Positions 1-9,134 of a DNA stretch of 64,000 bases are shown here, one piece after another. Every line of letters starts with the position of its first letter. Position 1 is the first letter of the stretch. The notes under the pieces were generated by a model that made no database searches, had not been told where the DNA came from, and saw nothing but the letters and a program-made list of their open reading frames with translations. The translations under genes and the position numbers were made by a program. The DNA comes from SZUA-309 sp965232595 (GTDB lineage Bacteria > Pseudomonadota > Gammaproteobacteria > Pseudomonadales > Azotimanducaceae), in assembly GCA_965232595.1 (NCBI GenBank), contig OZ246983.1:1612001-1676000 (forward strand). The letters run 5' to 3'.

Positions 1-932
1 TCGAGCTGCCCCGCGGCGCCTGCCCGGTGGACTTCGCCTACGCGGTGCACACGGACGTCGGCAACCGCTGCGTGGCCTGCCGGGTCGACCGCAACCTGGC
101 GCCGCTGTCACAGCAGCTGCAGTCCGGGCAGTCGGTAGAAATCATCACCTCCGAGGAAGCGCGACCGAATCCGGACTGGCTCACCTTCGTGGTGTCATCG
201 AAAGCCCGCTCCGGCATCCGCCAGGCGCTGAAGACCCAGCAGGATTCCCAGTCCATCGCCTTCGGCCGGCAGCTGCTGAATCGATCCCTGGCCAGCGCTA
301 ACAAGTCAATCAACGATCTAGACTTCCGGCGCCTGCGCCGGGTCTTCAAGGAGTTCGGCGTAAAACGCCTCGACGAGGTGCTCGCCGCCATCGGCAACGG
401 CCAGCTGATGAGCTACGCGGTGGCGCAACGGCTGCTGGCGGAGGACGACCCGGACTTCGAGGGCGTGCCCGTAGAGTCCGGCGGCCCGGTGGCCATCCGC
501 GGCGGCGAGGGGCTGGTGGTGAACTATGGCCGCTGCTGCGGTCCGGTCCCGGGCGATGCCATCGTCGGCCACATGACGCCGGGCAAGGGCTTCGTCGTGC
601 ACGTCGAGACCTGCCCGAACATGGTGGAGATCCGCCGGCGCCGGGGCGCCAAAGAGATCATCCCCGCGCACTGGGCGGGCACCAAGGACAACGAGTTCCT
701 CACCACCCTGCGCCTGCAGGTGAGCCGACAGAAAGGCATCATCGCCGAGCTCGCCAGCACCCTCGCCGAGGTGGACGCCGGGGTGGAGAACATCCACGTG
801 GAGGAACGCAGCGCCGACGTGACCAGCGTGATCGCCCGCCTTGGGGTCAAGGACCGCAGCCACCTGGCACGGGCTATCCGCCGGCTGCGGAACCTGCCGA
901 GCGTGATCAGCATTTCCCGGCTCGGCAGCTGA
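1..932 (+). CDS. spoT: SpoT/RelA-family (p)ppGpp synthetase/hydrolase, C-terminal part (5' end outside window)
   Basis: The reading frame is open from base 3, so the gene starts upstream of the window and only about 310 C-terminal residues are seen. They cover the regulatory half of the bifunctional alarmone enzyme. First comes the end of the TGS domain (VDFAYAVHTDVGN), then the helical region, then the conserved-cysteine/zinc-finger-like domain (NYGRCCGPVPGD...HVETCPN), and last a C-terminal ACT domain (about residues 235-300 of the visible part). The hydrolase and synthetase domains are not visible, so whether both are active cannot be judged. SpoT rather than RelA is favoured because ridA and recG follow, as in Pseudomonas-type spoT-ridA-recG neighbourhoods. 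Confidence 0.93.
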   Translation, partial: ELPRGACPVDFAYAVHTDVGNRCVACRVDRNLAPLSQQLQSGQSVEIITSEEARPNPDWLTFVVSSKARSGIRQALKTQQDSQSIAFGRQLLNRSLASANKSINDLDFRRLRRVFKEFGVKRLDEVLAAIGNGQLMSYAVAQRLLAEDDPDFEGVPVESGGPVAIRGGEGLVVNYGRCCGPVPGDAIVGHMTPGKGFVVHVETCPNMVEIRRRRGAKEIIPAHWAGTKDNEFLTTLRLQVSRQKGIIAELASTLAEVDAGVENIHVEERSADVTSVIARLGVKDRSHLARAIRRLRNLPSVISISRLGS

Positions 933-999
933 GGCGCGGGGTGCCGCCGACCGACCCATCTACCAAAGCAGCTAACAACCCAACAAACAGACCCGAAGC

Positions 1000-1380
1000 A
1001 TGAAGCAACCCATCAGCACCGAAGCGGCGCCCGCCGCCATCGGCACCTACTCTCAGGCCATCGAAGCCAGCGGCAGGATCGTCTTCCTGTCCGGGCAGAT
1101 CCCCCTGGATCCGGCAACGATGGAGCTGGTCTCGGACGACGTCGCCGCTCAGACCGAGCAGGTTTTCAGGAACCTCTCCGCCGTGGCCGAAGCGGCCGGC
1201 GGCACCCTGAACGACGCAGCTAAGCTCACCGTCTACCTGACGAATCTGGGCGACTTTGCCACCGTCAATGAGGTCATGGCGCGGCACGTCAGCGAGCCGT
1301 ACCCCGCTCGCGCCGCCATCGGCGTTTCCGAGCTGCCCCGAGGCGCGGCGGTAGAGATCGAGGGTATCCTGGTTCTCTGA
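1000..1380 (+). CDS. ridA: RidA family reactive enamine/imine deaminase
   Basis: A 126-residue protein of the YjgF/YER057c/UK114 family. These trimeric enzymes hydrolyse reactive 2-aminoacrylate-type enamines released by PLP enzymes and so protect the cell. Family marks seen are GTYSQAI near the N-terminus, FLSGQIPLDP, and the C-terminal PARAAIGVSELPRGA block with the substrate-binding arginine, followed by VEIEG. The ATG start follows only a weak ribosome site. It lies 67 bases after spoT and 14 bases before recG on the same strand, so the three may be co-transcribed. Confidence 0.95.
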   Translation: MKQPISTEAAPAAIGTYSQAIEASGRIVFLSGQIPLDPATMELVSDDVAAQTEQVFRNLSAVAEAAGGTLNDAAKLTVYLTNLGDFATVNEVMARHVSEPYPARAAIGVSELPRGAAVEIEGILVL

Positions 1381-1394
1381 CCGGGGCCGGACCA

Positions 1395-3404
1395 GTGGCC
1401 GCCAACCCCGGCGCATCCGTAAGCACGTTGAAAGGCGTCGGCCCGAGCCTGGCCGAGAAGCTCGAGCGGCTCGGCGTGCAGCGGCTGCTGGATCTGCTGC
1501 TGCATCTGCCTTTGCGCTACCAGGACCGATCCAGGGTGGTCAGCCTGTCGTCGCTGGTGCCGGAGCAGGAATGCCTGGTGCAGGGGCAGATCGTCGACTC
1601 GCGCCTGGCCTACGGCCGCCGGCGCAGCCTGCTGGTCACCCTGGAAGATCAGACCGGCTATCTGAAGCTGCGCTTTTTCTACTTCTCCCGCGGCCAGCAG
1701 AACGCGCTGCAGACGGGGATGTACGTGCAGGCATTCGGCCAGGTCCGAATCAGCCGGGACGGGCTGGAGATGATCCACCCGGAGTACCGCACCCACCGCG
1801 ACGAGCCGCCAGCGCCGGAACCGGAGCTGACGCCCGTCTACCCCACGACCAAGGGCCTGGGCCAGGGCCGCCTGCGGACCCTGACCGATCAGATCCTCGG
1901 CATGGACTGGCCGGCAGATGACGGCACCCCCTACGCCGACCTGCGCTACCTGCACCGGCCGCCGGCAGAGGCCGATGAGGAAGACATCGCCGAGGTTCAG
2001 GCCCGGATCGCCCTCGACGAGCTGACCGCCTACTACCTGGTCATGCGGCATCGGCAGTCCGACCGGGCCGGGCACCGCACTTACGCGCTGCCTCAGGCTG
2101 AGCAGCTCGGCCGCGAGCTTCTGAAATCACTCGGCTTTCGTCTGACCGGCGCGCAGCGCCGGGTGACCACCGAGGTGCTCGAAGATCTCAGCCGGGACAC
2201 ACCCATGTTGCGCCTGGTGCAGGGCGACGTGGGCTCGGGGAAAACGGTGATCGCCGCCTTTGCCGCTATCCGCGCTGCCGAGCATGGCGCGCAAACCGCA
2301 CTGATGGCGCCGACGGAGATTCTTGCCGAGCAGCACTACCTCAACTTCGTCAGCTGGCTGGACCCGCTCGGCATTCCGGTGGTTCTGCTGACCGGCTCGC
2401 AGAGCGCTGCCGAGCGAAAGCGGGCGGTGGCGGCCATCGAGTCCGGAGAGGCGCTGGTTGCGGTCGGCACCCATGCCCTCTTTCAGGGTGCGGTCAGCTT
2501 CAAGCGGCTGGCGCTGACGGTGGTCGACGAGCAGCACCGGTTCGGCGTGCACCAGCGCATGGCGCTGAAAGACAAAGGTCAGCTGCCGCACCAGCTGGTG
2601 ATGACGGCCACCCCTATCCCGCGCACGCTGACCATGGCGCTCTATGCCGATATGGACGTCTCGACGCTGGACGAGCTGCCGGCCGGGCGCCAGCCGATCA
2701 CCACCACCGTGGTCGCCGACGAGCGCCGTGACGAGGTGCTCTCGCACCTGGCCAGCGAGCTCGACGCCGGCAGGCAGGCGTACTGGGTCTGCCCGCTGAT
2801 CGAGGACTCTGAGGCGCTGGATGCTGCCTCCGTGGAGGCCACCCTGCCGCTGCTCGAAGCCGCCCTGCCGGGACGCCGGATCGGCGTTCTGCACGGCAGG
2901 ATGAAAAGCGACGAGAAAGCCCGGGTCATGGCCGAGTTCAAATCGGGTGCCCTGCAGCTGCTGCTCGCAACGACGGTGGTTGAGGTCGGCGTGGACGTGC
3001 CGAACGCCACCCTGATGGTGATCGAGAATCCGGAGCGCATGGGGCTGGCACAGCTGCACCAGCTGCGGGGTCGGGTCGGTCGCGGTGCCCACGCTTCGTA
3101 CTGCGTGCTGCTCTACGCCACGCCGCTCGCTGAGACCAGTCGCCGCCGCCTGGCCGTGATCCGGGAAAGCCAGGACGGCTTCCGGATCGCCGAGGAAGAT
3201 CTGAACATCCGGGGTCCCGGAGACCTGATGGGCACCCGGCAGACGGGAGAGCAGCAGTTCCGGATCGCCGATCTCCGCACCCACGCCCACCTGATGCCGG
3301 AGGTCATCCGCCGTGGCGACAGCCTGCTTAAGTCAGATCCGAACACCGCGGCCCGCCTGCTCGCCATCTGGGCGCCGGCCGACTCGGGTCACGCCAGCGT
3401 CTGA
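1395..3404 (+). CDS. recG: ATP-dependent DNA helicase RecG
   Basis: A 669-residue superfamily 2 helicase that remodels stalled forks and branch-migrates Holliday junctions. The N-terminal wedge/OB region (LKGVGP, LLLHLPLRYQDR) is followed by the helicase core. Walker A GDVGSGKT is at residues 277-284, then the DEQH box (VVDEQHRFG), TATPIPRTL and the C-terminal LRGRVGRG motif VI. The chosen start is a GTG 14 bases after ridA. Length is slightly under the usual 690. The stop lies 5 bases from the convergent end of the symporter gene, leaving no room for a separate terminator. Confidence 0.97.
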   Translation: MAANPGASVSTLKGVGPSLAEKLERLGVQRLLDLLLHLPLRYQDRSRVVSLSSLVPEQECLVQGQIVDSRLAYGRRRSLLVTLEDQTGYLKLRFFYFSRGQQNALQTGMYVQAFGQVRISRDGLEMIHPEYRTHRDEPPAPEPELTPVYPTTKGLGQGRLRTLTDQILGMDWPADDGTPYADLRYLHRPPAEADEEDIAEVQARIALDELTAYYLVMRHRQSDRAGHRTYALPQAEQLGRELLKSLGFRLTGAQRRVTTEVLEDLSRDTPMLRLVQGDVGSGKTVIAAFAAIRAAEHGAQTALMAPTEILAEQHYLNFVSWLDPLGIPVVLLTGSQSAAERKRAVAAIESGEALVAVGTHALFQGAVSFKRLALTVVDEQHRFGVHQRMALKDKGQLPHQLVMTATPIPRTLTMALYADMDVSTLDELPAGRQPITTTVVADERRDEVLSHLASELDAGRQAYWVCPLIEDSEALDAASVEATLPLLEAALPGRRIGVLHGRMKSDEKARVMAEFKSGALQLLLATTVVEVGVDVPNATLMVIENPERMGLAQLHQLRGRVGRGAHASYCVLLYATPLAETSRRRLAVIRESQDGFRIAEEDLNIRGPGDLMGTRQTGEQQFRIADLRTHAHLMPEVIRRGDSLLKSDPNTAARLLAIWAPADSGHASV

Positions 3405-3409
3405 ACCGC

Positions 3410-4687
3410 TCAGCTGGTCTTGGGGATCACCCGGCCCGCATCCGGGTCTTCGAACACGGCCATGTCCAGGTCGTCTTCGGACCGGGCGACGATGGTGGCC
3501 ACCGTGCCGTCACCAACCACGTTCACCGAGGTGCGCAGCATGTCCAGCAGGCGATCGATGCCGATGATCAGGCCGATCCCCTCCACCGGCAGGCCAACCT
3601 GGTTCAGCACCATGGCCAGCATGATGAGGCCAACCCCCGGCACCCCGGCCGTGCCGATGGAGGCCAGGGTCGCGGTGAGGATCACCATCAGGTAGTCGGC
3701 GATGCTGAGGTCGATCACGTAGAACTGAGCGATGAACACGGTGGCGACGCCCTGCATGATGGCGGTGCCGTCCATGTTGATGGTGGCACCCAGCGGCACG
3801 GCAAAAGAGGCTACCTCGTTTTTTACCCCTACCCGCTTTTCCACCGTACGCAGGGTCACCGGCAGGGTGGCGCCGCTTGACGAGGTGGAAAAGGCCACCA
3901 GCATGGGTTCCCGCATCTTGGCGAAGAACCGCACCGGATTCACCCGGGCCAGCACGGTGAGCAGGCTCGGGTAGACCACGGTGGCGTGCAGCACGAGCGC
4001 CAGCACCACCGTGCCGAAGTAGGCGGCGAGCTTGCCGATCTCCGCCCAGCCGACCTTGGTGAACAGCACGCCCATCAGGCAGAACACGCCGTACGGCGCC
4101 AGCGAGATGAGCATGGTGATCAGCTTCATCAGGACTTCGTTGACGTCCGTGAAGAAGGCGTTTACCCGGGAGCCCGCTTCGCCCGTGCGCGACAACGCGA
4201 CGCCGAACAGCAGCGCAAACACGATCACCTGGAGCATGTTGCCCTGTGCCATGGCGGCGATCGGGTTGGTCGGAAAGATGTTGATCAGCGTGTCTTTGAT
4301 GCTCTCCGCTTCCTTCGGCACAAACGCCGAGGGCGTGATGTCCGCATCGGAAGCACCCTCTCCAGGGGCGATGATGAGCGCCAGCAGGAGCGCGATGCTG
4401 ATGGCAACGCCGGTCGTGAGCAGGTAGAGGCCAACCGTTTTGCCCCCGACCCGGCCCATGTTGCCGTGCCCGCCGAGGCTGGCGGCGCCGCAGACCAGGG
4501 AGACGAACACCAGCGGCACCACCATCAGCTTCAGGCTGGCGATGAAGACCTGGCCGCCCGCATCGAGCAGGCCGTCGATCAGAAAGACCCGGATCAGGCT
4601 GTCCGGACCGGCGCCGCTGAGCTGCACCAGCATGCCGACGGTCAGGCCGGCCACCATACCAATGAGAATGCGAATGGTGAGATTCAT
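3410..4687 (-). CDS. Dicarboxylate/amino acid:cation symporter (DAACS family)
   Basis: A 425-residue polytopic membrane protein of the sodium/proton-coupled glutamate/C4-dicarboxylate symporter family (GltP/GltT/DctA type). The serine-rich hairpin STSSSGATLPVT and the conserved NMDGTA segment in TM7 are both present, as is a C-terminal domain with a DRLLDMLRTSVNVVGD block. The conserved C-terminal region is the one that binds substrate in this family. Substrate (glutamate, aspartate or C4-dicarboxylate) cannot be fixed from sequence alone. ATG start at 4687 follows a GAGGG-like site. It is convergent with recG. Confidence 0.93.
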   Translation of the reverse strand: MNLTIRILIGMVAGLTVGMLVQLSGAGPDSLIRVFLIDGLLDAGGQVFIASLKLMVVPLVFVSLVCGAASLGGHGNMGRVGGKTVGLYLLTTGVAISIALLLALIIAPGEGASDADITPSAFVPKEAESIKDTLINIFPTNPIAAMAQGNMLQVIVFALLFGVALSRTGEAGSRVNAFFTDVNEVLMKLITMLISLAPYGVFCLMGVLFTKVGWAEIGKLAAYFGTVVLALVLHATVVYPSLLTVLARVNPVRFFAKMREPMLVAFSTSSSGATLPVTLRTVEKRVGVKNEVASFAVPLGATINMDGTAIMQGVATVFIAQFYVIDLSIADYLMVILTATLASIGTAGVPGVGLIMLAMVLNQVGLPVEGIGLIIGIDRLLDMLRTSVNVVGDGTVATIVARSEDDLDMAVFEDPDAGRVIPKTS

Positions 4688-4748
4688 GCTCGAGCCCTCC
4701 CGATTTGATGAGTCAACGGGATGCCCGTCTGTGCGCCAGCGAGGAGAA

Positions 4749-4916
4749 TCAGCCGACCTCGATCATCTCGAAGTCTTCCTTGCTGACCCCGCACTCGGGG
4801 CAGACGAAGTCTTCAGGCACGTCTTCCCAGCGGGTACCGGGCGCTACGTTTTCTTCTTCGCATCCCTCCGCTTCGTCATAAATCCAACCGCAGACGATGC
4901 ACTGCCACTTCCGCAT
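4749..4916 (-). CDS. rubA: Rubredoxin
   Basis: A small gene of 55 codons read directly from the sequence. It encodes a protein with MRKWQCIVCGWIYDEAEG at its start and FVCPECGVSKEDFE near its end. The four iron-binding cysteines lie in CIVC (residues 6-9) and CPEC (39-42), the rubredoxin FeS4 site. Rubredoxins pass single electrons, for example to alkane hydroxylases or oxygen/peroxide-reducing proteins; no partner reductase is visible here. It diverges from ubiA, an arrangement also seen in Pseudomonas relatives where rubA genes lie near ubiA. Confidence 0.95.
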   Translation of the reverse strand: MRKWQCIVCGWIYDEAEGCEEENVAPGTRWEDVPEDFVCPECGVSKEDFEMIEVG

Positions 4917-5108
4917 GATTTACCCGCTTTCCTTTCAGATCGGCTGTTAAATTAAGGCGCGTAAACTACTTGCCCGTCCCAGAAAAATCAATTGGATAGC
5001 GATGCCGGGCGCACCTGCATGATCTATCATTGGGCCGGTACGGACCAGGCGACGCGGACGATCGGAACTCAAGCAAAAGTGAGCCCCAGCACGGGTACGG
5101 AGGCAGGC

Positions 5109-6035
5109 GTGGAGGCCGGTGCCGAGCTCGGCCAGGACCTCATCTCCGCGGTGCGCCCCTATCTGGCGCTGATGCGCGTCGACCGTCCGGTCGGCACTCT
5201 GCTGCTGCTCTGGCCAACCCTGGCCGCTCTCTGGCTGGCCGCCGACGGGGTGCCGCCAATCGGCCTGATTCTGGTGTTTGCCCTCGGTACCTGGCTGATG
5301 CGATCTGCCGGCTGCGTGATCAACGACATCGCCGACCGCAAGATCGATGGCCACGTGGCCCGCACCGAAGGCAGGCCGCTGGCAACCGGCGCCGTGAGCA
5401 CCCGGAACGCGGTGCTGCTGTTCCTCGGCCTGACCGCAACGGCCGGCTGCCTGCTGTTTTTCCTCAACCCTCTGACCCAGCTGCTGGCGCTGGCCGGGTT
5501 GGCCATCGCTGCCATCTACCCGCTGATGAAGCGCTGGACCTACCTGCCTCAGGTGATCCTCGGCGCTGCCTTCAGCTGGGGGCTGATCATGGCCTACGCG
5601 GCGATTCAGAGCCGGCTGCCCATCGACGCCTGGCTGCTGTTCATCGCCAGCCTGACCTGGATCGTCGCCTACGACACCATGTACGCCATGGTCGATCGGG
5701 AGGATGATCTGAAGATCGGCGTGCGCTCCACGGCCATTCTTTTCGGGGCTCAGGATCGGCTCATGATCGCCCTGCTGCAGGGCGTCACCCTGACCGCGCT
5801 GGTGCTGCTGGCCGAGGTGATCAGCGCCAGGGGTGCCTTTCAGCTCGGCATTCTGGCCGCCGCCGGGTTCTTTCTCTATCAGCATTACCTGATCCGCAAC
5901 CGGGACCGTGACGGCTGCTTCAAGGCCTTCACCAACAACGTCTGGGTGGGCTTCGCGCTGTTTGCCGGTGCGGTGCTCGAGCTCTCCATCCTGCCGCTGC
6001 TCGCCGGGATGCCGTTTTTCGGGATCACCCTCTGA
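5109..6035 (+). CDS. ubiA: 4-hydroxybenzoate octaprenyltransferase
   Basis: Integral membrane prenyltransferase of ubiquinone synthesis that attaches a polyprenyl chain to 4-hydroxybenzoate. Both aspartate-rich motifs are present: NDIADRKIDGHVARTEGRPL (first, magnesium-diphosphate binding) and YDTMYAMVDREDD (second). The frame is open further upstream from a TTG at 4992, but that would add about 39 residues absent from the family. The GTG at 5109 has a GGAGG site 5 bases upstream and gives 308 residues, close to the family norm. The chorismate lyase gene ubiC, often next to ubiA, is not adjacent. UbiA is related in fold to CtaB near the right end, but the motifs place this copy in the UbiA clade. 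Confidence 0.94.
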   Translation: MEAGAELGQDLISAVRPYLALMRVDRPVGTLLLLWPTLAALWLAADGVPPIGLILVFALGTWLMRSAGCVINDIADRKIDGHVARTEGRPLATGAVSTRNAVLLFLGLTATAGCLLFFLNPLTQLLALAGLAIAAIYPLMKRWTYLPQVILGAAFSWGLIMAYAAIQSRLPIDAWLLFIASLTWIVAYDTMYAMVDREDDLKIGVRSTAILFGAQDRLMIALLQGVTLTALVLLAEVISARGAFQLGILAAAGFFLYQHYLIRNRDRDGCFKAFTNNVWVGFALFAGAVLELSILPLLAGMPFFGITL

Positions 6036-6076
6036 GCGGAGTCATCGAGCAGCTGATCGAGCGCATCGGTCACGCC

Positions 6077-6550
6077 GTGGCCTGGCTGATCGGCTGCATG
6101 GCCCTGATCACCTTCGCCATCGTGCTGTTCCGCTACGGCTTCAACCTGGGCGCCATCGCCGTCCAGGAGAGCGTCCTCTACCTGCATGCCATCGCTTTCA
6201 TGCTCGGCATCCCTTATGCGCTCAAGACCGATGAGCACGTCAGGGTCGACGTGGCCTACAGCCGCCTCGGCCCGAACGGCAGAGCCCGGGTCAACCTACT
6301 CGGGCACTGCCTGTTCCTGCTGCCCGTTGCCGGCACGGTGTTCTGGCTGTCGCTGCCCTATGTCGGCGCGTCCTGGCGCATCTTCGAGGGCTCGCCAGAA
6401 GTCGGCGGCATCCCGGGCGTGTTCCTCCTGAAAACCCTGATCCCGGTGACCAGCGCCCTGCTTTTCGCCCAGGGGCTGGTAGGCGTGCACCGGGAGCTGA
6501 TCACGTTGCGATCGCAGCCGGCAAACCACCTCCCGGGGGCTGGCGCTTGA
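6077..6550 (+). CDS. TRAP transporter small permease (DctQ family)
   Basis: A 157-residue membrane protein with four predicted hydrophobic segments. It carries the family block QESVLYLHAIAFMLGIPYALKTDEHVRVDV. It forms the small membrane subunit of a tripartite ATP-independent periplasmic transporter with the overlapping DctM. The GTG at 6077 is the first canonical start, but it begins inside the first membrane segment. About 15 upstream in-frame codons back to a CTG at 6032 would supply the usual short leader, so the true start may be non-canonical. The stop overlaps the TTG start of dctM by 4 bases, which indicates coupled translation. Confidence 0.9.
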   Translation: MAWLIGCMALITFAIVLFRYGFNLGAIAVQESVLYLHAIAFMLGIPYALKTDEHVRVDVAYSRLGPNGRARVNLLGHCLFLLPVAGTVFWLSLPYVGASWRIFEGSPEVGGIPGVFLLKTLIPVTSALLFAQGLVGVHRELITLRSQPANHLPGAGA

Positions 6551-7923
6551 TCCCGCTGGCTATGTTCGCGGCGACCTTTCTGGCGCTCCTGGCCGGTTAC
6601 CCGGTCGCGTTGACCCTGGCCGGGGTGGCGCTGCTGTTTGCCTTTGCCGGTGTGCTCGGCGGGGCCTTCAACCCTGCCGATCTGGGATTTCTGCCCAATC
6701 GCCTGTTCGGCATCATGACCAACCAGACCATGCTGGCGGTGCCGCTGTTCGTGCTGATGGGTGTGGTGCTGGAGAAAACCCGGATCGCCGAGTCTCTGCT
6801 CGAATCCTTGAGCGCGCTGCTGGCCAGCAATCGCAGCGGCCTGGCGGTTGCCGTCATTCTGGTCGGGATGCTGATGGCGGCGAGTACCGGCATCGTCGGC
6901 GCGACCGTGGTGACCATGGGCCTGATGGCGTTGCCGGCCATGCTCAAGCAGGGCTACGAGCCCCGGCTGGCCACCGGCACCATCGCCGCAACCGGCACCC
7001 TGGGCCAGATCATCCCGCCTTCGATTGCGCTGGTGCTGCTCGGCGACGTGCTCGGCAACGCCTATCAGCAGGCCCAGCTGGACGCCGGCGTTTTCGCCCC
7101 GGACACCGTATCCGTTGGTGATCTGTTCGCCGGGGCGCTCATTCCCGGCCTGCTCCTGGTCGGGCTCTACCTCGCCTACGCGCTCGTCAAAACCACTCTG
7201 TCCGGGCACGCAACCCGGGCGCCGACAACCGATCCGGTTCCGGCCACCCCGTCAGGCGCCCGGCTGCTGAAAGATCTGGTCGGCCCGCTGCTGCTCATCA
7301 TCCTGGTGCTCGGCTCCATTCTCGGGGGTCTGGCGACGCCCACGGAAGCAGCCGGCGTCGGCGCGGTCGGCGCGCTGCTGCTGGGCGCCCTGCGCAGCGG
7401 GGCTGATCGTCTGAACCTGAGCCGACTCAGAGAGGCCAGCCGCCAGACCCTGGGCACCACCAGCATGGTCTTCTTCATCCTCATCGGCGCCTCGCTGTTC
7501 TCGCTGGTCTTCCGCGGCTACGGCGGGGATGAGCTGGTGCAGGGATTGTTCGAGCAGATGCCGGGCGGCGCCTGGGGCGCGCTGGCGGTGGTGATGATCG
7601 TCATCTTTCTGCTTGGCTTCATGCTCGACTTCATCGAGATCACCTTCGTGGTGGTTCCCATCGTCGGGCCGATCCTGCTCGGCATGGGAATCGATCCGAT
7701 CTGGCTTGGGGTGCTGATTGCGGTCAACCTGCAGACCTCATTTCTGACGCCGCCCTTCGGCTTCGCGTTGTTCTACCTGCGCGGTGTAACCCCGGAACAC
7801 ATCCCCACCGGCGATATCTACAGAGGCGTGATTCCCTTTGTCATACTGCAGCTGGTCCTCCTGGCAGCGCTGCTGCTCTGGCCGGCGCTCGCAACCTGGC
7901 TGCCCGAGCGGCTGTACGGTTAA
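6547..7923 (+). CDS. TRAP transporter large permease (DctM family)
   Basis: A 458-residue protein with about a dozen hydrophobic segments, the main ion-coupled translocation subunit of the TRAP system. Family blocks include PLFVLMGVVLEKT, ASTGIVGATVVTMGLMALPAML, GTLGQIIPPSIALVLLGD and the C-terminal LQTSFLTPPFGFALFYL. Start is a TTG overlapping dctQ by 4 bases; an ATG lies five codons further in. Together with dctQ and the dctP encoded at 9964-11103 it would import a carboxylate-type solute using a sodium gradient. Confidence 0.94.
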   Translation: MIPLAMFAATFLALLAGYPVALTLAGVALLFAFAGVLGGAFNPADLGFLPNRLFGIMTNQTMLAVPLFVLMGVVLEKTRIAESLLESLSALLASNRSGLAVAVILVGMLMAASTGIVGATVVTMGLMALPAMLKQGYEPRLATGTIAATGTLGQIIPPSIALVLLGDVLGNAYQQAQLDAGVFAPDTVSVGDLFAGALIPGLLLVGLYLAYALVKTTLSGHATRAPTTDPVPATPSGARLLKDLVGPLLLIILVLGSILGGLATPTEAAGVGAVGALLLGALRSGADRLNLSRLREASRQTLGTTSMVFFILIGASLFSLVFRGYGGDELVQGLFEQMPGGAWGALAVVMIVIFLLGFMLDFIEITFVVVPIVGPILLGMGIDPIWLGVLIAVNLQTSFLTPPFGFALFYLRGVTPEHIPTGDIYRGVIPFVILQLVLLAALLLWPALATWLPERLYG

Positions 7924-7956
7924 GCAGGCTTTCTCCGGACAAACCAACATCAGGCA

Positions 7957-9129
7957 ATGACAGCGCAACGAACCATCCTCACCGACCTCAAGATCTGGGA
8001 CGGCCTGCAGCCTCTCGAGATGGATACCCTCATTCTCAACGGCCCTGAGATCGAGCGGCTCTGCAGCAAAGCTGCGCTATCCCAGGCGGAAGCCCGGACC
8101 GCGCGCTCCATGGCCGGCGCAACCGCGCTGCCGGGCCTGATGGACGCCCACGTGCACATGGTGCTGGATCCGAATCGCTCAACAACGCCGGCTGCCGATG
8201 AGCTGCCCGATCGGGCGGCCATGCGGGAGCGGGCGGCGATGATGGTGAGAGCGGGGATCACCACCGCCAGAGATCTGGGCGGTGGCGCCTGGTACGAGCT
8301 CGAGCTTCGGGATGCCATCGCTGCCGGCGAGGTGCCCGGGCCACGGCTGCTCTGCTCCGGCCAGCCGATCACCTGCACTGGTGGCCACTGCCACTTCTGG
8401 GGCGGTGAGTCGGCAGATGCAGCGGCGGCAAAGGTGGTCATCGACCGCCAGGTGACGCACCGGGTCGATCTGATCAAGGTCATGGCGACCGGCGGGCGCT
8501 TTACCCGGGGCTCCAAGCCGCTGGCTCCCCAGTTCGAGCTGCCCGTGCTCACAGAGATCGTCGGCTACGCCCGCGAGCAGGGCCTGAGCGTGGCCGCGCA
8601 CTGTCACGGCACGCCGGGCATCGACGCGGCGGTGCGGGCCGGAGCGCACTCCATCGAGCACTGCTCCTGGGTGGGAGAGGGCGGCTGGGCCAGTGACTAT
8701 CAGGTTGACGTGGTGGCGGCCATGCTGGAGCGGGGCACCTGGGTGTCCCCCACCATCAACGCCGGCTGGCAGCGGATGCTGGACGCCAACAACCAGACCC
8801 TGAACCGGATGCGCGCCGCCCTCATTGACATGCGTACGCACGGGGTGCCGTTCATGGCCTCCACGGATGCAGGCATTCCAGGTGTGTTCCACCACGAGCT
8901 GCCGAAGGCGCTGGCCGTTTACGGCGCGGTTGCATCCCTCTCTAACGAGGCCGTGCTGCGCTCCGCCACCTCGGACGCCGCCCGGGGCCTCGGCCTCGTG
9001 GCGGAGACGGGACGTCTGGCCGAAGGGCTGGCAGCGGACGTGCTGGTGGTAGATGGCGACCCGCTGGCAGCCATCGACGCGCTCTGCCGTCCGGTGGGTG
9101 TCTGGGCGCTCGGGGTCGCCGTTCGCTAG
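7957..9129 (+). CDS. Metal-dependent amidohydrolase (imidazolonepropionase/prolidase-like)
   Basis: A 390-residue enzyme of the amidohydrolase superfamily with a complete binuclear metal set: H65 and H67 in DAHVHM, the bridging lysine K174 in DLIKVMATGG, H215 in AAHCHG, H235 in SIEHC and D304 in STDAG. A C-terminal beta-sandwich segment (LAEGLAADVLVVDGDPL) closes the protein. No signal peptide, so cytoplasmic. The lysine type and HCHG spacing resemble Xaa-Pro dipeptidase-like and imidazolonepropionase-like members; the substrate is unknown. It starts 33 bases after dctM on the same strand, so it probably acts on whatever the TRAP system imports (inference). Confidence 0.88.
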   Translation: MTAQRTILTDLKIWDGLQPLEMDTLILNGPEIERLCSKAALSQAEARTARSMAGATALPGLMDAHVHMVLDPNRSTTPAADELPDRAAMRERAAMMVRAGITTARDLGGGAWYELELRDAIAAGEVPGPRLLCSGQPITCTGGHCHFWGGESADAAAAKVVIDRQVTHRVDLIKVMATGGRFTRGSKPLAPQFELPVLTEIVGYAREQGLSVAAHCHGTPGIDAAVRAGAHSIEHCSWVGEGGWASDYQVDVVAAMLERGTWVSPTINAGWQRMLDANNQTLNRMRAALIDMRTHGVPFMASTDAGIPGVFHHELPKALAVYGAVASLSNEAVLRSATSDAARGLGLVAETGRLAEGLAADVLVVDGDPLAAIDALCRPVGVWALGVAVR

Positions 9130-9134
9130 CTGGC

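Noticed and set aside
4992..5108. N-terminal extension of UbiA from TTG
   Set aside because: Absent from the family; GTG at 5109 has a strong ribosome site.
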